Source: Competibacteraceae bacterium UBA2792
Lineage (GTDB): Bacteria > Pseudomonadota > Gammaproteobacteria > Competibacterales > Competibacteraceae
DNA length: 40,648 bases
Direction: 5' to 3'
NCBI GenBank assembly: GCA_002352125.1
Contig: DEHU01000091.1
Coordinates: forward strand, 1 to 40,648
The position numbers and the translations under genes were made by a program. Positions within the stretch are counted from its first letter, which is position 1, and each line of letters begins with the position of its first letter. The notes under the pieces were generated by a model, which saw nothing but the letters and a program-made list of their open reading frames with translations, searched no databases and was not told where the DNA came from. This document shows positions 21,352 through 29,706 of this stretch, one piece after another.

Positions 21352-22614
21352 ATGCCACGCTTACCGAAACCATTGCCGATGGAAGATTTGCGACGCCTGT
21401 TGCTGCTCCGCTTGCTGGTCGTTCTAGGACCCAGCGTCATGCTGCTTTGGCTGCATTTCGGGCTGGAGCCGCCGCAACCGCTGCCGCCGTGGTCGATAGC
21501 GCTGTTTCTCGGTCTGATCGCGTTGGCTTTCCTCGCGTTGGGCTTGCGATCCCGGCGCTTAAAACCGGTGGCGGCGTGGGAGTTGTTCGCCTATTTGCAA
21601 TTCGACGTGCTGGCGCTGACGGTGCTGTTGTATTTCGGTGGCGGTGCCAGCAACCCCTTCGTTTCGTTGCTGCTGTTGCCGCTGATCATCACCGCCGCAT
21701 TGCTGCCGGCCGGCTGCGTCTGGGCGATGGCGGGAACCACGGTGGCGGTTTACACGGTGCTGATGTTCCATTATCTGCCTTTACCGGGGATGCTTAGCGG
21801 TCATGGCCTCGGCTTTCATGCACACCTCTGGGGTATGTGGCTGGTGTTCGTTATCAGCGCTCTGCTGATCGCCGGCTTCGTGGCGCGACTAGCGGCGGCA
21901 TTGCGAAACCGGGACCGCGAGGTCGCGCGTCTGCGCGAAAAGGCGCTGCGCGACGAGCAGATTTTGGCGCTCGGCACGTTTGCGGCCGGTGCGGCTCACG
22001 AATTGGGTACGCCCCTGTCCACCATCGCCGTTTTAGCGAAGGAGCTAGAGCGGGAACACGACGAAGACCCGTCGCTGTGCGCCGACCTGCGCACCCTGCG
22101 CCAGCAAGTGGAAGCGTGTAAATCCATTCTCGGCGATCTGTTGCGCAGCGCCGACCTAGTGGCTGATCGTGAAGTGACGCAACCGCTGGACGCGCTGCTG
22201 GAACGCACGCGCAACCGGTGGCAACTGCTCCGTCCCCGGGTTCCGTTACAGGTCCACTGCGCGGGATCGTTGCCGCCGCCAACCGTAGCGGCGCCGCAGA
22301 CTATCGGCCAAACTTTGATCAGCTTGCTCAACAACGCGGCCGATGCCTGTCCCGATGGCGTGGATCTAGCAGGACGTTGGGATGCACGCTGGGTGGTCAT
22401 CGAGATTCGCGACTGGGGACCGGGATTACCATCGGAGGTGGCAAATCGTCCTGGCGAAGCGTTTTTCTCCACCAAGGATGGCGGTACGGGCATCGGCTTG
22501 ATGTTGGCCAACGCCACACTGGAACGGCTGGGGGGACGAGTCAGTCTGTCGCGCGATGCACGGGGAGGAACCTGCACCCGCATCGATCTACCCGCCCGGA
22601 TCGAAGTCGCATGA
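21352..22614 (+). CDS. regB: Redox-sensing histidine kinase RegB/PrrB/ActS family
   Basis: A membrane sensor kinase of 420 residues from the ATG at 21352 (the ATG at 21379 is an alternative; neither has a good ribosome binding site). Six hydrophobic helices fill residues about 15-185. Between them is the ubiquinone-interaction motif FGGGASNPF. The H-box reads AAGAAHELGTPLSTI with the phospho-accepting His about residue 216, followed by QVEACKSILGDL, whose Cys (about 256) lies where RegB has its redox-active cysteine. The ATPase part ends with TLISLLNNAADA, RDWGPGL and GGTGIGLMLANATLERLGG. It phosphorylates RegA under reducing conditions in known systems. Its TGA overlaps the regA ATG. Confidence 0.88.
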   Translation: MPRLPKPLPMEDLRRLLLLRLLVVLGPSVMLLWLHFGLEPPQPLPPWSIALFLGLIALAFLALGLRSRRLKPVAAWELFAYLQFDVLALTVLLYFGGGASNPFVSLLLLPLIITAALLPAGCVWAMAGTTVAVYTVLMFHYLPLPGMLSGHGLGFHAHLWGMWLVFVISALLIAGFVARLAAALRNRDREVARLREKALRDEQILALGTFAAGAAHELGTPLSTIAVLAKELEREHDEDPSLCADLRTLRQQVEACKSILGDLLRSADLVADREVTQPLDALLERTRNRWQLLRPRVPLQVHCAGSLPPPTVAAPQTIGQTLISLLNNAADACPDGVDLAGRWDARWVVIEIRDWGPGLPSEVANRPGEAFFSTKDGGTGIGLMLANATLERLGGRVSLSRDARGGTCTRIDLPARIEVA

Positions 22615-23156
22615 CGGCTGCCGCCGGACCCTCCAGCTTGCTGCTGGTGGACGACGATCCCACCTTTTGCCGGGTGCTGGGACTCGCGTTGAACCGGCGC
22701 GGTTTCGCCGTGGTCACCGCTCATGGCAGCGCGGCGGCTTTGGAGCACGCGCGAATCGATCCACCGGAATACGCCATCGTGGATCTCAACTTGGCCGGCG
22801 ATTTCGGGCTGGGCCTGATTCCAGATTTGCTGGCCCTCGATCCTGCCATCCGCATCGTGGTGCTGACCGGCTACGCCAGCATCGCCACGGCAGTGGAAGC
22901 CATCAAGCTCGGCGCGGTGAACTATTTGGCCAAACCGGCCGACGCCGATCAGATCCTGGCGGCATTGGCCGCGACTGCGGGCGATCCTGCCGCCCCGTTC
23001 AACGCCCGTCCCTTGAGCATAAATCGCTTGGAATGGGAACACATTCAGCGGGTGCTGCGCGACAACGACGGCAACATCTCCGCCACCGCCCGGCAGTTGG
23101 GCATGCACCGCCGCACCTTGCAGCGCAAGCTGGCCAAGCGGCCGGCAAGATTATGA
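22611..23156 (+). CDS. regA: Response regulator RegA/PrrA/ActR family
   Basis: A 181-residue protein; the ATG at 22611 overlaps the regB stop (ATGA). The receiver domain (about 8-125) has the acidic pair in LLLVDDDPTF, the phospho-acceptor in YAIVDLNLAGDFGLGLIP (Asp about 60), VVLTGYASIATAVEAIKLGA and the Lys in YLAKPAD. The receiver is followed by a short linker with prolines and a Fis-type HTH (SINRLEWEHIQRVLRDNDGN, ISATARQLGMHRRTLQRKLA), nearly the invariant RegA DNA-binding sequence. It controls genes for respiration, carbon and nitrogen metabolism in response to quinone/redox state. It ends 124 bp before the convergent fabI gene. Confidence 0.9.
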   Translation: MTAAAGPSSLLLVDDDPTFCRVLGLALNRRGFAVVTAHGSAAALEHARIDPPEYAIVDLNLAGDFGLGLIPDLLALDPAIRIVVLTGYASIATAVEAIKLGAVNYLAKPADADQILAALAATAGDPAAPFNARPLSINRLEWEHIQRVLRDNDGNISATARQLGMHRRTLQRKLAKRPARL

Positions 23157-23280
23157 TTTCATGGAAACCCGCGATCCTCCGTCCCAGCATCCGCGCCTGC
23201 TTGGCTCATAATGGATTGCAGAAGACGAAATGCCATGACCGTTCTTCTTGCAGGAGGTTCGACGAGGCACGCCAGCCACC

Positions 23281-24063
23281 TCAAGCCATGATGTTCACGC
23301 CGCCGTCTACGTACACCGTGCTGCCGGTCAAACGCCGGGCGTAGGGCGTGGCCAGGAAAGCGCAGGTGAAGCCGACGTCCATGATGTCCACCAGCTCGCC
23401 GATGGGCGCTCGCTCCACCGCTTCGTTGAGCAGGAGATCGAAATCTTTCAATCCCGACGCCGCGCGAGTCTTGAGGGGTCCCGGCGAAATGGCGTGGACC
23501 CGGATGCCTTGCCGGCCCAGTTCGTAGGCCAGGTAGCGGCAGGCAGATTCCAGCGCGGCCTTCACCGGCCCCATCACGTTGTAGTTCGGCACCACTTCCG
23601 TTGCGCCGTGGTAGCTCATGGCGAACATCGTGCCGCCATCGGTCATCAGCGGCGCGGCCAGCTTGGCCATGCGGATGAAGGAATGGCAGGAAATATCGAT
23701 TGCCTTAGCGAAGCCTTCCGCCGAGCAGTTGAGCAATCCGCCCTGCAAATCGTCCTTAGGCGCGAAAGCGATGGAGTGAACCAGAATGTCGAGCCGGCCC
23801 CATTGTGTCGTGATCGCCTCGAACAGCGCTTCGAGCTGGCCGGGCTGGCTGACGTTGAGCGGCATGAAGATCGGTGCTTCCAGGGCCTTCGCCAGCGGTT
23901 CGACGTACGGTTTCGATTTTTCGTTGAGGTAGGTGATCGCCAGTTCCGCTTCCAGTTCGCGGAATGCTTTGGCGCAGCCGTAGGCGATGGAATGCTCGTT
24001 GGCGATGCCGGCGACCAATGCCTTCTTGCCCTTAAGCGGAGGATGAGGAATGTCGAGAGCCAT
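23281..24063 (-). CDS. fabI: Enoyl-[acyl-carrier-protein] reductase (NADH)
   Basis: A 260-residue short-chain dehydrogenase of the FabI group, last step of each fatty-acid elongation round in the cytoplasm. The N-terminal nucleotide site is GKKALVAGIANEHSIAYGCA (the FabI form of the glycine motif), followed by the LNVSQPGQLEALFEAITTQW strand and VHSIAFAPKDDLQG. The catalytic Tyr161-x2-Met164-x3-Lys168 (YNVMGPVK) and the extra Tyr151 fit E. coli FabI Tyr156/Met159/Lys163 and Tyr146. The C-terminus ends TGSTVYVDGGVNIMA. Length and ribosome binding site (GAGGAG) are normal. It is transcribed alone, convergent with regA. Confidence 0.95.
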   Translation of the reverse strand: MALDIPHPPLKGKKALVAGIANEHSIAYGCAKAFRELEAELAITYLNEKSKPYVEPLAKALEAPIFMPLNVSQPGQLEALFEAITTQWGRLDILVHSIAFAPKDDLQGGLLNCSAEGFAKAIDISCHSFIRMAKLAAPLMTDGGTMFAMSYHGATEVVPNYNVMGPVKAALESACRYLAYELGRQGIRVHAISPGPLKTRAASGLKDFDLLLNEAVERAPIGELVDIMDVGFTCAFLATPYARRLTGSTVYVDGGVNIMA

Positions 24064-24235
24064 GATGTCATGCTCCTCGGGAACCGGATTTGAGGAAGTG
24101 TCGGGTGCGCCAGGCAGTCGTTCGTTTTTCGTTGGAGAAAATGCCCAAGCGGAAATTTGACGGTCTAACGTGCTGATGTGGGGTTTGTCCGTCGCATTGG
24201 AGGCGGCGAGGCAGACCCCACCGAAAATAGATTTG

Positions 24236-24685
24236 TCACTCCATCGTGATCGTGATGCCGCTCATGTTTCCGATATTGAGATCCAAGCCTTTGGTGCGAG
24301 AGCGCAGGTTCATGATGACCCCGTGCTCGTTTTTCAAGTGCAGGCCGCCCACGCCGCCGCCCAGGGCGATGCTCGATTCGAACTTGGTGTAGGTGCCCGG
24401 GAAGTCGGAAATCCGCTTCAGGTCGTACACCGCGCCGACGGCGCTCATCTTCGAAATGCCGACGTTGGCGCCGGCACTCAGGCCTTTGAGTTTGAAAGGA
24501 TATTTTTTGCCATGAAACCTCAGCGTCCCGCTGCCGGTGCTGCCGCCCAAAATCAACCCAAACTGTTTCTCTTGAATCGAGACCTTGCCGACCGGCTGCT
24601 TGGCCCCGGCTGCTAACGCCATGCCACCCACCAGCAACGATGTTGCCAACAAGGCCGAACCGATTATTTTGAGACTTTTAATCAT
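24236..24685 (-). CDS. Small secreted protein, unknown function
   Basis: A 149-residue protein with a signal peptide (MIKSLKIIGSALLATSLLVG, then GMALA-AG) and a mature part of about 123 residues that seems all-beta and rich in glycine: VSIQEKQFGLILGGSTGSGT, LRFHGKKYPFKLKGLSAGAN, VGISKMSAVGAVYDLKRISD, FPGTYTKFESSIALGGGVGG. The SSIALGGGVGGLHLKNEHGV segment recalls bacterial proteins loosely related to the EipA/DUF1134 or SYLF groups, but the match is not firm enough to assign. It probably works in the periplasm. It has AGGAGA before the ATG and is a single gene between fabI and the DUF3141 gene. A stem GTGGGGT...ACCCCAC just past its stop (24177-24220) may end transcription. Confidence 0.6.
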   Translation of the reverse strand: MIKSLKIIGSALLATSLLVGGMALAAGAKQPVGKVSIQEKQFGLILGGSTGSGTLRFHGKKYPFKLKGLSAGANVGISKMSAVGAVYDLKRISDFPGTYTKFESSIALGGGVGGLHLKNEHGVIMNLRSRTKGLDLNIGNMSGITITME

Positions 24686-24879
24686 CTGATTTCTCCTGAT
24701 CGTGAACGGTATCCAGCGAAACGCCGGTCAGACGCGCTGCTACATATTTGCCGGTTTGCCGGACCGATTGTTTCGCCATCAAATTTTGGTCGAAAAATCG
24801 CTGTTTATCTCGATCCGCTACCATAATTTATGCGTGATACACCGAAAATGAACAGGGCGTCGGGGTCATCGCCAGTTTC

Positions 24880-27105
24880 TCAGTCGGCCTCGCCGAGAAA
24901 TAGCCTTTCGATCTCGGCCAGCCGTTCCGCCCGCTCGCCTGCCGGTTCGCCGACGGCGAGCACCACTTGGCGGATTCGCTTGATCGCTTCGGCTCGAACG
25001 GCCGGGTCGGCAGGCAGCATACTGGGGATCGCGGCCAGGGCTTCGTTCCGGTCGAGCAAGAGGGCGAAGAACTGTTCGCGCAGCACCCGCTTGAATTCCT
25101 CCAGGGTCAAGCCGCCGTGTTCGGCGCGCATCTGGCGCAATTCGTTGAAGGCTCGTTCGTCCACCCCCGGCCCGGCCATGCCGATGTAGACCAGACCGCG
25201 AATCACCGCCTCCCGGATGCCGCCTTCGGTGATGTGCGCCTTCAGTTCGGCCATGCGCTGGTGAATGAAGGCGATCTGTTCCGGCTCCACGCCGGGGTGC
25301 CGGCGCGGGGATTCGTCCGACGCTTGCAACCCGACCAGCGCTTGCAACAGCGGGGCGCTGTAAATCGCCAGGAAGATTTGTTCCAGGCTGCGGTCGCGCA
25401 AATCCCGCCAGCCGTCGAGGGCGGCGATCATCCCATCCGAAATCATGGCTTGCCACTGGAGCAGCGGGTTGTCGGGCGCGACGGCTTGCCGTTGTTCCCG
25501 GACTTGCTCGGCCAACTTGGCGATTTGTTGCATCAGCGGGTTGCGGTCCGAGAACAGCATGTGAGGCAGCTCGGCGGGCTTGATCCGATGCGGCGGTTCG
25601 ACGATGGCCTCAGCCTTGGCAAACGCTTGGACGAACGGCTGGAACAGCGTGCGATAAAGGCCGAGATTGATTTCGGATACTCGCCGCACGGTGGCGAAAC
25701 GGCGTTCGTTTTCGGGACTGGGCCGAACGATGGCCCGCAAATCGGCCAGCGAACGCGACTCGAAGCGGACGATCCAGTCGCCGCCGATCAAATCGGGATT
25801 CACGGCGTCCGCCGTCTTGGGCGTCATCACCGCCTCGTACAAGCCGGGCGGCAACACGTCGATCAGATCGATGTTGGAGGCGAACTCCTGATGCTCCTTC
25901 CGCGCCACGCCGCCGGAAACGAAGATGCCGAGGTGGCCGATGGTCTCGTGGATGGCGTAGACGATGGTCTGGCCGCAGGCGCGCAGGTCGTCGTCTTTCT
26001 CGTAGAGATCGACGATCCAGCCCAGCGCCTGTTGCGGCGGAGTGATGTTGTCGCCTTTGGAGCAGAAGCAGAGGATCGGCGAGCGGATGTTGCGCAAGTC
26101 GATGCGCACGCCGTCGCTGGTGACGATTTCGGCGGTGGCCAGCCGGTTGCCGATGAACAGTTGATCGACGATCCACTGCATCTCTTCGGCGTTGAGGTTG
26201 ACGTGCCCGCCCCACCAGGTCTCGAATTCCAGAAAGCGCTCGCTCTCGGTATCCACGTTCGACCAGAGATCGTAGTTCTTGGTCCAGTAGGTGTTGGCCG
26301 GATTGAGGTTCTCGAAATTGCCGACCAGGTTGGCGCCGTCGAACTTGCCGTGTCCCAGATCGCCAGCGAGGGCGGTCAGCCAACTGCCACCCAGCAGGCC
26401 GCCGGTGTAGCGCATGGGATTTTGACCTTCCACGCCGGCCCAGTAGGACAAGGGGGAACCGGGGATGATGATCGGTCCGAACAACTCCGGCCGGGTCGCG
26501 GCCAGCATCATCACCGCCCAGCCGGCCTGGCAGTTGCCGATGACGCAGGGTTTGCCCTCGGCGTCGGGGTGGAGTTCGATGACCTTCTCCAGAAACTTCG
26601 CCTCCGCCCGCATGATGTCTTCGATGGTCTGGCCCGGCATCGGGTCGGGCGTAAAGCCGACAAAATAACAGGGATGGCCGGCGCGCATCGCCACGCCGAG
26701 TTCGCTGTCGGCCTTGAAGCCGCCGATGCCCGGTCCGTGGCCGGCGCGCGGATCGACCACCACGAACGGCCGTTTCTGCAGGTCGATGCGGGTTTCTTCC
26801 GGTTGGTTGGTTCGCACCAGGCCGTATTTGGTTGCCGGCTTGCCGGTTTCTTCCGGCAGCTTGATCCGCACCAGCCCGTAGTTGACCGGCCGCTCGAAAG
26901 TCCGGCCGTCCAGCACCAGTTCGGCGCCGAAATGGAGGACGTTGGGAACGGCCTTGGCTTTGTGCGCGAAGTATTGGTTGCTGCGCCGGCGCAGCGTGTC
27001 CCAGAACAGGATGGTGCGCTGCCAGGAATCTGCCCAGTAATCGACCGTCTGCTGGGCGGGAGCGGGCAGGTCTTGGAAAAGGGAGAAAGCTTTGGGATCG
27101 GTCAT
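24880..27105 (-). CDS. DUF3141 protein with PhaC-like alpha/beta-hydrolase core
   Basis: A 741-residue soluble protein of the DUF3141 family, starting at an ATG with GAGGAG upstream. Residues 1-45 (SLFQDLPAPAQQTVDYWADS, WQRTILFWDTLRRRSNQY) match the opening of the family. Residues about 110-410 form an alpha/beta hydrolase with GNCQAG around Cys192, SKGDNITPP around Asp352, and IGHLGIF around His391: the same Cys-Asp-His set as polyhydroxyalkanoate synthases (G-x-C-x-G nucleophile). The C-terminal 300 residues are mostly helical and unknown. Members are often found with PHA genes, so a role in storage-polymer or CoA-thioester metabolism is a fair guess. A tandem duplication (YGLVRIKLPEETGK, then YGLVRTNQPEETRI) lies near residues 76-105. 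Confidence 0.82.
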   Translation of the reverse strand: MTDPKAFSLFQDLPAPAQQTVDYWADSWQRTILFWDTLRRRSNQYFAHKAKAVPNVLHFGAELVLDGRTFERPVNYGLVRIKLPEETGKPATKYGLVRTNQPEETRIDLQKRPFVVVDPRAGHGPGIGGFKADSELGVAMRAGHPCYFVGFTPDPMPGQTIEDIMRAEAKFLEKVIELHPDAEGKPCVIGNCQAGWAVMMLAATRPELFGPIIIPGSPLSYWAGVEGQNPMRYTGGLLGGSWLTALAGDLGHGKFDGANLVGNFENLNPANTYWTKNYDLWSNVDTESERFLEFETWWGGHVNLNAEEMQWIVDQLFIGNRLATAEIVTSDGVRIDLRNIRSPILCFCSKGDNITPPQQALGWIVDLYEKDDDLRACGQTIVYAIHETIGHLGIFVSGGVARKEHQEFASNIDLIDVLPPGLYEAVMTPKTADAVNPDLIGGDWIVRFESRSLADLRAIVRPSPENERRFATVRRVSEINLGLYRTLFQPFVQAFAKAEAIVEPPHRIKPAELPHMLFSDRNPLMQQIAKLAEQVREQRQAVAPDNPLLQWQAMISDGMIAALDGWRDLRDRSLEQIFLAIYSAPLLQALVGLQASDESPRRHPGVEPEQIAFIHQRMAELKAHITEGGIREAVIRGLVYIGMAGPGVDERAFNELRQMRAEHGGLTLEEFKRVLREQFFALLLDRNEALAAIPSMLPADPAVRAEAIKRIRQVVLAVGEPAGERAERLAEIERLFLGEAD

Positions 27106-27371
27106 CGGTGAATCTCCTCAAGATGAATCTCGGCAAACAAAACGCCAAACGCGGAGCTTTCGGAAGAGTGAAGACTCAAGGATGCATTGGTCGTCATTCG
27201 GACCCCAAAGCATCCTGGCCACTTCGCGTCCGCCAGGCGAATTCGAGGCCACGGGTTTCGACGATGATCCGAAAATCGAGCCAGGCCGGCTCGGCCGCCA
27301 TTTCCATCAATTCTACAGTGTTTATGAATTCGGGCGGTGGCGGAGTTCGTTTGGATGCGGTACGGACGTTC
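27106..27371. other. Intergenic spacer, no firm gene
   Basis: This 266-bp gap separates the phosphofructokinase stop from the DUF3141 start on the same strand. It has an open minus-strand frame that could encode 37 residues (27307-27194) without a ribosome binding site. The ribosome binding site of the DUF3141 gene is at its left end. I see no clear promoter or terminator. Confidence 0.35.
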
Positions 27372-28637
27372 TCAGACCGATTCGCCGAAGGTCTGGCCGG
27401 TAGCGGCCAGCACCGCGCGCCAAATGGAGCCGTTCAAATCCAGACGCTTCCTTTGGCTGGCGAGCAACTCGATGGGAACGTGGATGAAGGTGTCGTGCAG
27501 CAAGCCGATCACCAAGCCGGTCTTGCCGGCCATCGCGGCGTGGACGGCGTTGCGGGCGAAGAAGTCGCAAAGAATGGAATCTTCGGCGTCGGCCGGGACG
27601 CTGCGGATCAGGTAGCTCGGGTCGATATAGCGCAGCGTGACCGGAATTCCCTCCGCTTTGAAGTAGCTCTCGATGCGTTCGCGCAGGAACGGGCCGATGT
27701 CCTGAAGTTTGACGTTGCCCGAGGCGTCGCGCTCTGCGTCGCTGGCCGCCAGCAATTCCTGGCCGGCGCCTTCTGCCACCGCGATCAGCGCGTGCGCTCG
27801 CTTCAGGATGCGCTGTTTCAGCGCGGCGAGGAAGCCGTTCTCGCCATCGAGTTGCAGCGGCGTTTCTGGAACCAGAGCGAAGTTCACGTCCTGGCTGGCG
27901 ATGGTCGCGCCGGCGGCGATGAAACCGGCGTCGCGGCCCATCAACTTCACCAGGGCGATACCGTTGTGGACGCTGTGCGCTTCGGTGTGAGCGCAGTGCA
28001 GCACTTTCGCGGCTTCCTCGACCGCCGTGAGATAACCGAAGGTGCGCGAGACGAAAATCACGTCGTTGTCGATGGTCTTGGGAACGCCGACCACTGCCAG
28101 CGGGTGGCCGCGCCGTCGCGCCTCCTGAAACAGTTCGTTGCCGCCGCGCTGGGTGCCGTCGCCGCCGATGGTAAACAAGATGTTGACGCCGCGCTGGATC
28201 AGGTTGTCCACGGCGGCGGCGATATCCACCGGCCCGCGCGAAGTGCCCAGCACGGTGCCGCCATCCTTGTGGATATCGTGGACGAATTCGGGAGTCAACA
28301 CGAACGGTTCCCGGCCGCGCGCCGGGTCGAGTCCCCGATAACCGTCGCGAAAGCCGAGCACATCTTTCACGCCGTAGCCGTGATGCAGTTCCAGAAACAG
28401 CGAGCGAATGACGTTGTTCAGGCCGGGGCATAGTCCGCCGCAGGTCACGATCCCGGCGCGGGTTGCGGCGGGATCGAAAAACAGTTTGGCGCGTGGGCCG
28501 GCGAGTTCGAACAGCAATTCCTCCGCCGGGGATACGCTGGGATCGCGGATGAGACGAGACGTCACGCGAGCTTGATCGCTCACCGTGCGCCGCTGGACAG
28601 ATGGAAAACGGGCTTCGCCCAGAGTGGTGATGTTCAT
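27372..28637 (-). CDS. ATP-dependent 6-phosphofructokinase, plant/group III type
   Basis: A 421-residue cytosolic enzyme that phosphorylates fructose 6-phosphate in glycolysis. The open frame extends far upstream, but the ATG at 28637 is right: it overlaps the DUF4239 stop (ATGA) and starts the family sequence. Motifs: GIVTCGGLCPGLNNVIRSLF, GFRDGYRGL, TVLGTSRG, FTIGGDGTQRGG, VPKTIDNDV and NGIALVKLMGRDAGFIA. In this superfamily the Gly of GGDGT is the ATP-type residue (PPi enzymes have GGDD), while Lys in PKTIDND is shared with plant and trypanosome ATP enzymes, so ATP dependence is favoured. The C-terminus (IPVTLRYIDPSYLIRSVPAD, then FARNAVHAAMAGKTGLVIGL) is typical. Coupled to a membrane protein gene. 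Confidence 0.9.
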   Translation of the reverse strand: MNITTLGEARFPSVQRRTVSDQARVTSRLIRDPSVSPAEELLFELAGPRAKLFFDPAATRAGIVTCGGLCPGLNNVIRSLFLELHHGYGVKDVLGFRDGYRGLDPARGREPFVLTPEFVHDIHKDGGTVLGTSRGPVDIAAAVDNLIQRGVNILFTIGGDGTQRGGNELFQEARRRGHPLAVVGVPKTIDNDVIFVSRTFGYLTAVEEAAKVLHCAHTEAHSVHNGIALVKLMGRDAGFIAAGATIASQDVNFALVPETPLQLDGENGFLAALKQRILKRAHALIAVAEGAGQELLAASDAERDASGNVKLQDIGPFLRERIESYFKAEGIPVTLRYIDPSYLIRSVPADAEDSILCDFFARNAVHAAMAGKTGLVIGLLHDTFIHVPIELLASQRKRLDLNGSIWRAVLAATGQTFGESV

Positions 28638-29413
28638 TTCATGCTCGCTCGCAGATCGACCAAGGCTTGATCGAAGGTATCGACCCGGATCAGGCCCAGA
28701 CGGGGGAATTCGATGTCGATGATGACGTACACCGCTGTCGCCATGATGGCGGCGAAGCCGATGATGTGCAGCCAGTTGCGCGATTTGCTGCCGGCCATGC
28801 CGTAACCGGCCAACAGCGCGCTGGCCAGCGCCAGCCCATACAGCATCGCGAAGATGGCCAGCGGCGGATGCATTCGAGCGGCCATCGTCCGCGTGGTGGT
28901 GATGTCGATCAGTTGGTTCAACGCCGGCAAGAGTAGCATCGTAGCCGAAGGCGAAGCATTCTCCAGCCGACCGGCGGCGATCGCCTGAGTCCAGATTTCC
29001 CCCTGCAACGCGGTGGATTGGGCCAGTTCCACCTTGGCCGCATCTATGTCGGGGAGCTTTCGATACGTCTCCAGGCGCGAATCGACGTAGCGCCGGAACA
29101 AATCCCGTAGCGCCGGTTGCGCGCTGGCCGGCAGCAGGTCGAGCCGCAAGTAGGCGGTGCCGATATCGTTGGTTTCCTCGACGATCAAAGCGCGGCGCGC
29201 GTCGAAGCGCGATGCCGCGCCCGAAAAAGTGAAGGCGATCAGCAGGCCAAGCAGGGCGAACACCGCGCCTTCGATCGTGCCCGTGCCGGCCCGGGCGCCC
29301 TGGGCGTCCTTCTCCAACCGATGGTTGCCGATCCATCGGCCGATTTCTAACAGAGCCAGCATCCCGAAAAACAAGATAAGCGTGATCAACAAGGCGGAAA
29401 ACGTGTAATCCAT
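28634..29413 (-). CDS. DUF4239 (bestrophin-like) membrane protein
   Basis: A 259-residue membrane protein; the ATG at 29413 has AGGAA before it and is preferred to one six codons upstream. Two N-terminal helices (ALLITLILFFGMLALLEIGR, residues about 5-25, and IEGAVFALLGLLIAFTFSGA, about 45-65) surround a polar loop; after a soluble helical part (about 68-175) come two more (PLAIFAMLYGLALASALLAG and WLHIIGFAAIMATAVYVIID). The segment GLLIAFTFSGAASRFDARRA, then LIVEETNDIGTAYLRLDLLP is the DUF4239 signature. The family is distantly related to bestrophin channels; no function is proven. Its stop overlaps the phosphofructokinase start, so the two are co-translated. Confidence 0.85.
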   Translation of the reverse strand: MDYTFSALLITLILFFGMLALLEIGRWIGNHRLEKDAQGARAGTGTIEGAVFALLGLLIAFTFSGAASRFDARRALIVEETNDIGTAYLRLDLLPASAQPALRDLFRRYVDSRLETYRKLPDIDAAKVELAQSTALQGEIWTQAIAAGRLENASPSATMLLLPALNQLIDITTTRTMAARMHPPLAIFAMLYGLALASALLAGYGMAGSKSRNWLHIIGFAAIMATAVYVIIDIEFPRLGLIRVDTFDQALVDLRASMK

Positions 29414-29706
29414 GACGGTTCCTAAATGCAAATGATCGGTCGCCAGAAGGCTAGCAAATTTTGGTCAATCGCGCCGATCTTCCTGGGGGCGCAGGTGGCA
29501 GGCCGTTCCGTGGCATTCGAAAATCGCTCGATACCCGCAATTTTTTATCCGGTGCCCCGCAAAAGAATTTTCGCCGCGTTAAAACCATTGAGCCATTGCC
29601 TGGGAATAGACGGGTGAGGGAAAGGTGATGATAGCCAACCTCCAACAATTCCCGATTCAAGTCGAATCGGCAATCGCTCAAATACGTTTATTCAAGGAGA
29701 TTTGAC
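29414..29706. promoter_or_regulatory. Divergent promoter region (DUF4239-PFK / RTX gene)
   Basis: A 293-bp gap between divergent genes without an ORF of note. A 7-bp stem CCGATTC / GAATCGG (29652-29658, 29664-29670, loop AAGTC-like) lies about 35 bases before the RTX start and could be an operator or a leader hairpin. The RTX ribosome binding site is AAGGAG at 29694-29699. No confident promoter boxes. Confidence 0.4.

Noticed and set aside
22218..22610. 131-codon upstream extension of the RegA frame
   Set aside because: Shadow of the regB kinase domain; the ATG at 22611 in the ATGA overlap gives the exact receiver domain.
27194..27307. 37-codon minus-strand ORF between the phosphofructokinase and DUF3141 genes
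   Set aside because: Open but lacks a ribosome binding site and any recognised motif; kept only as a note in the spacer entry.
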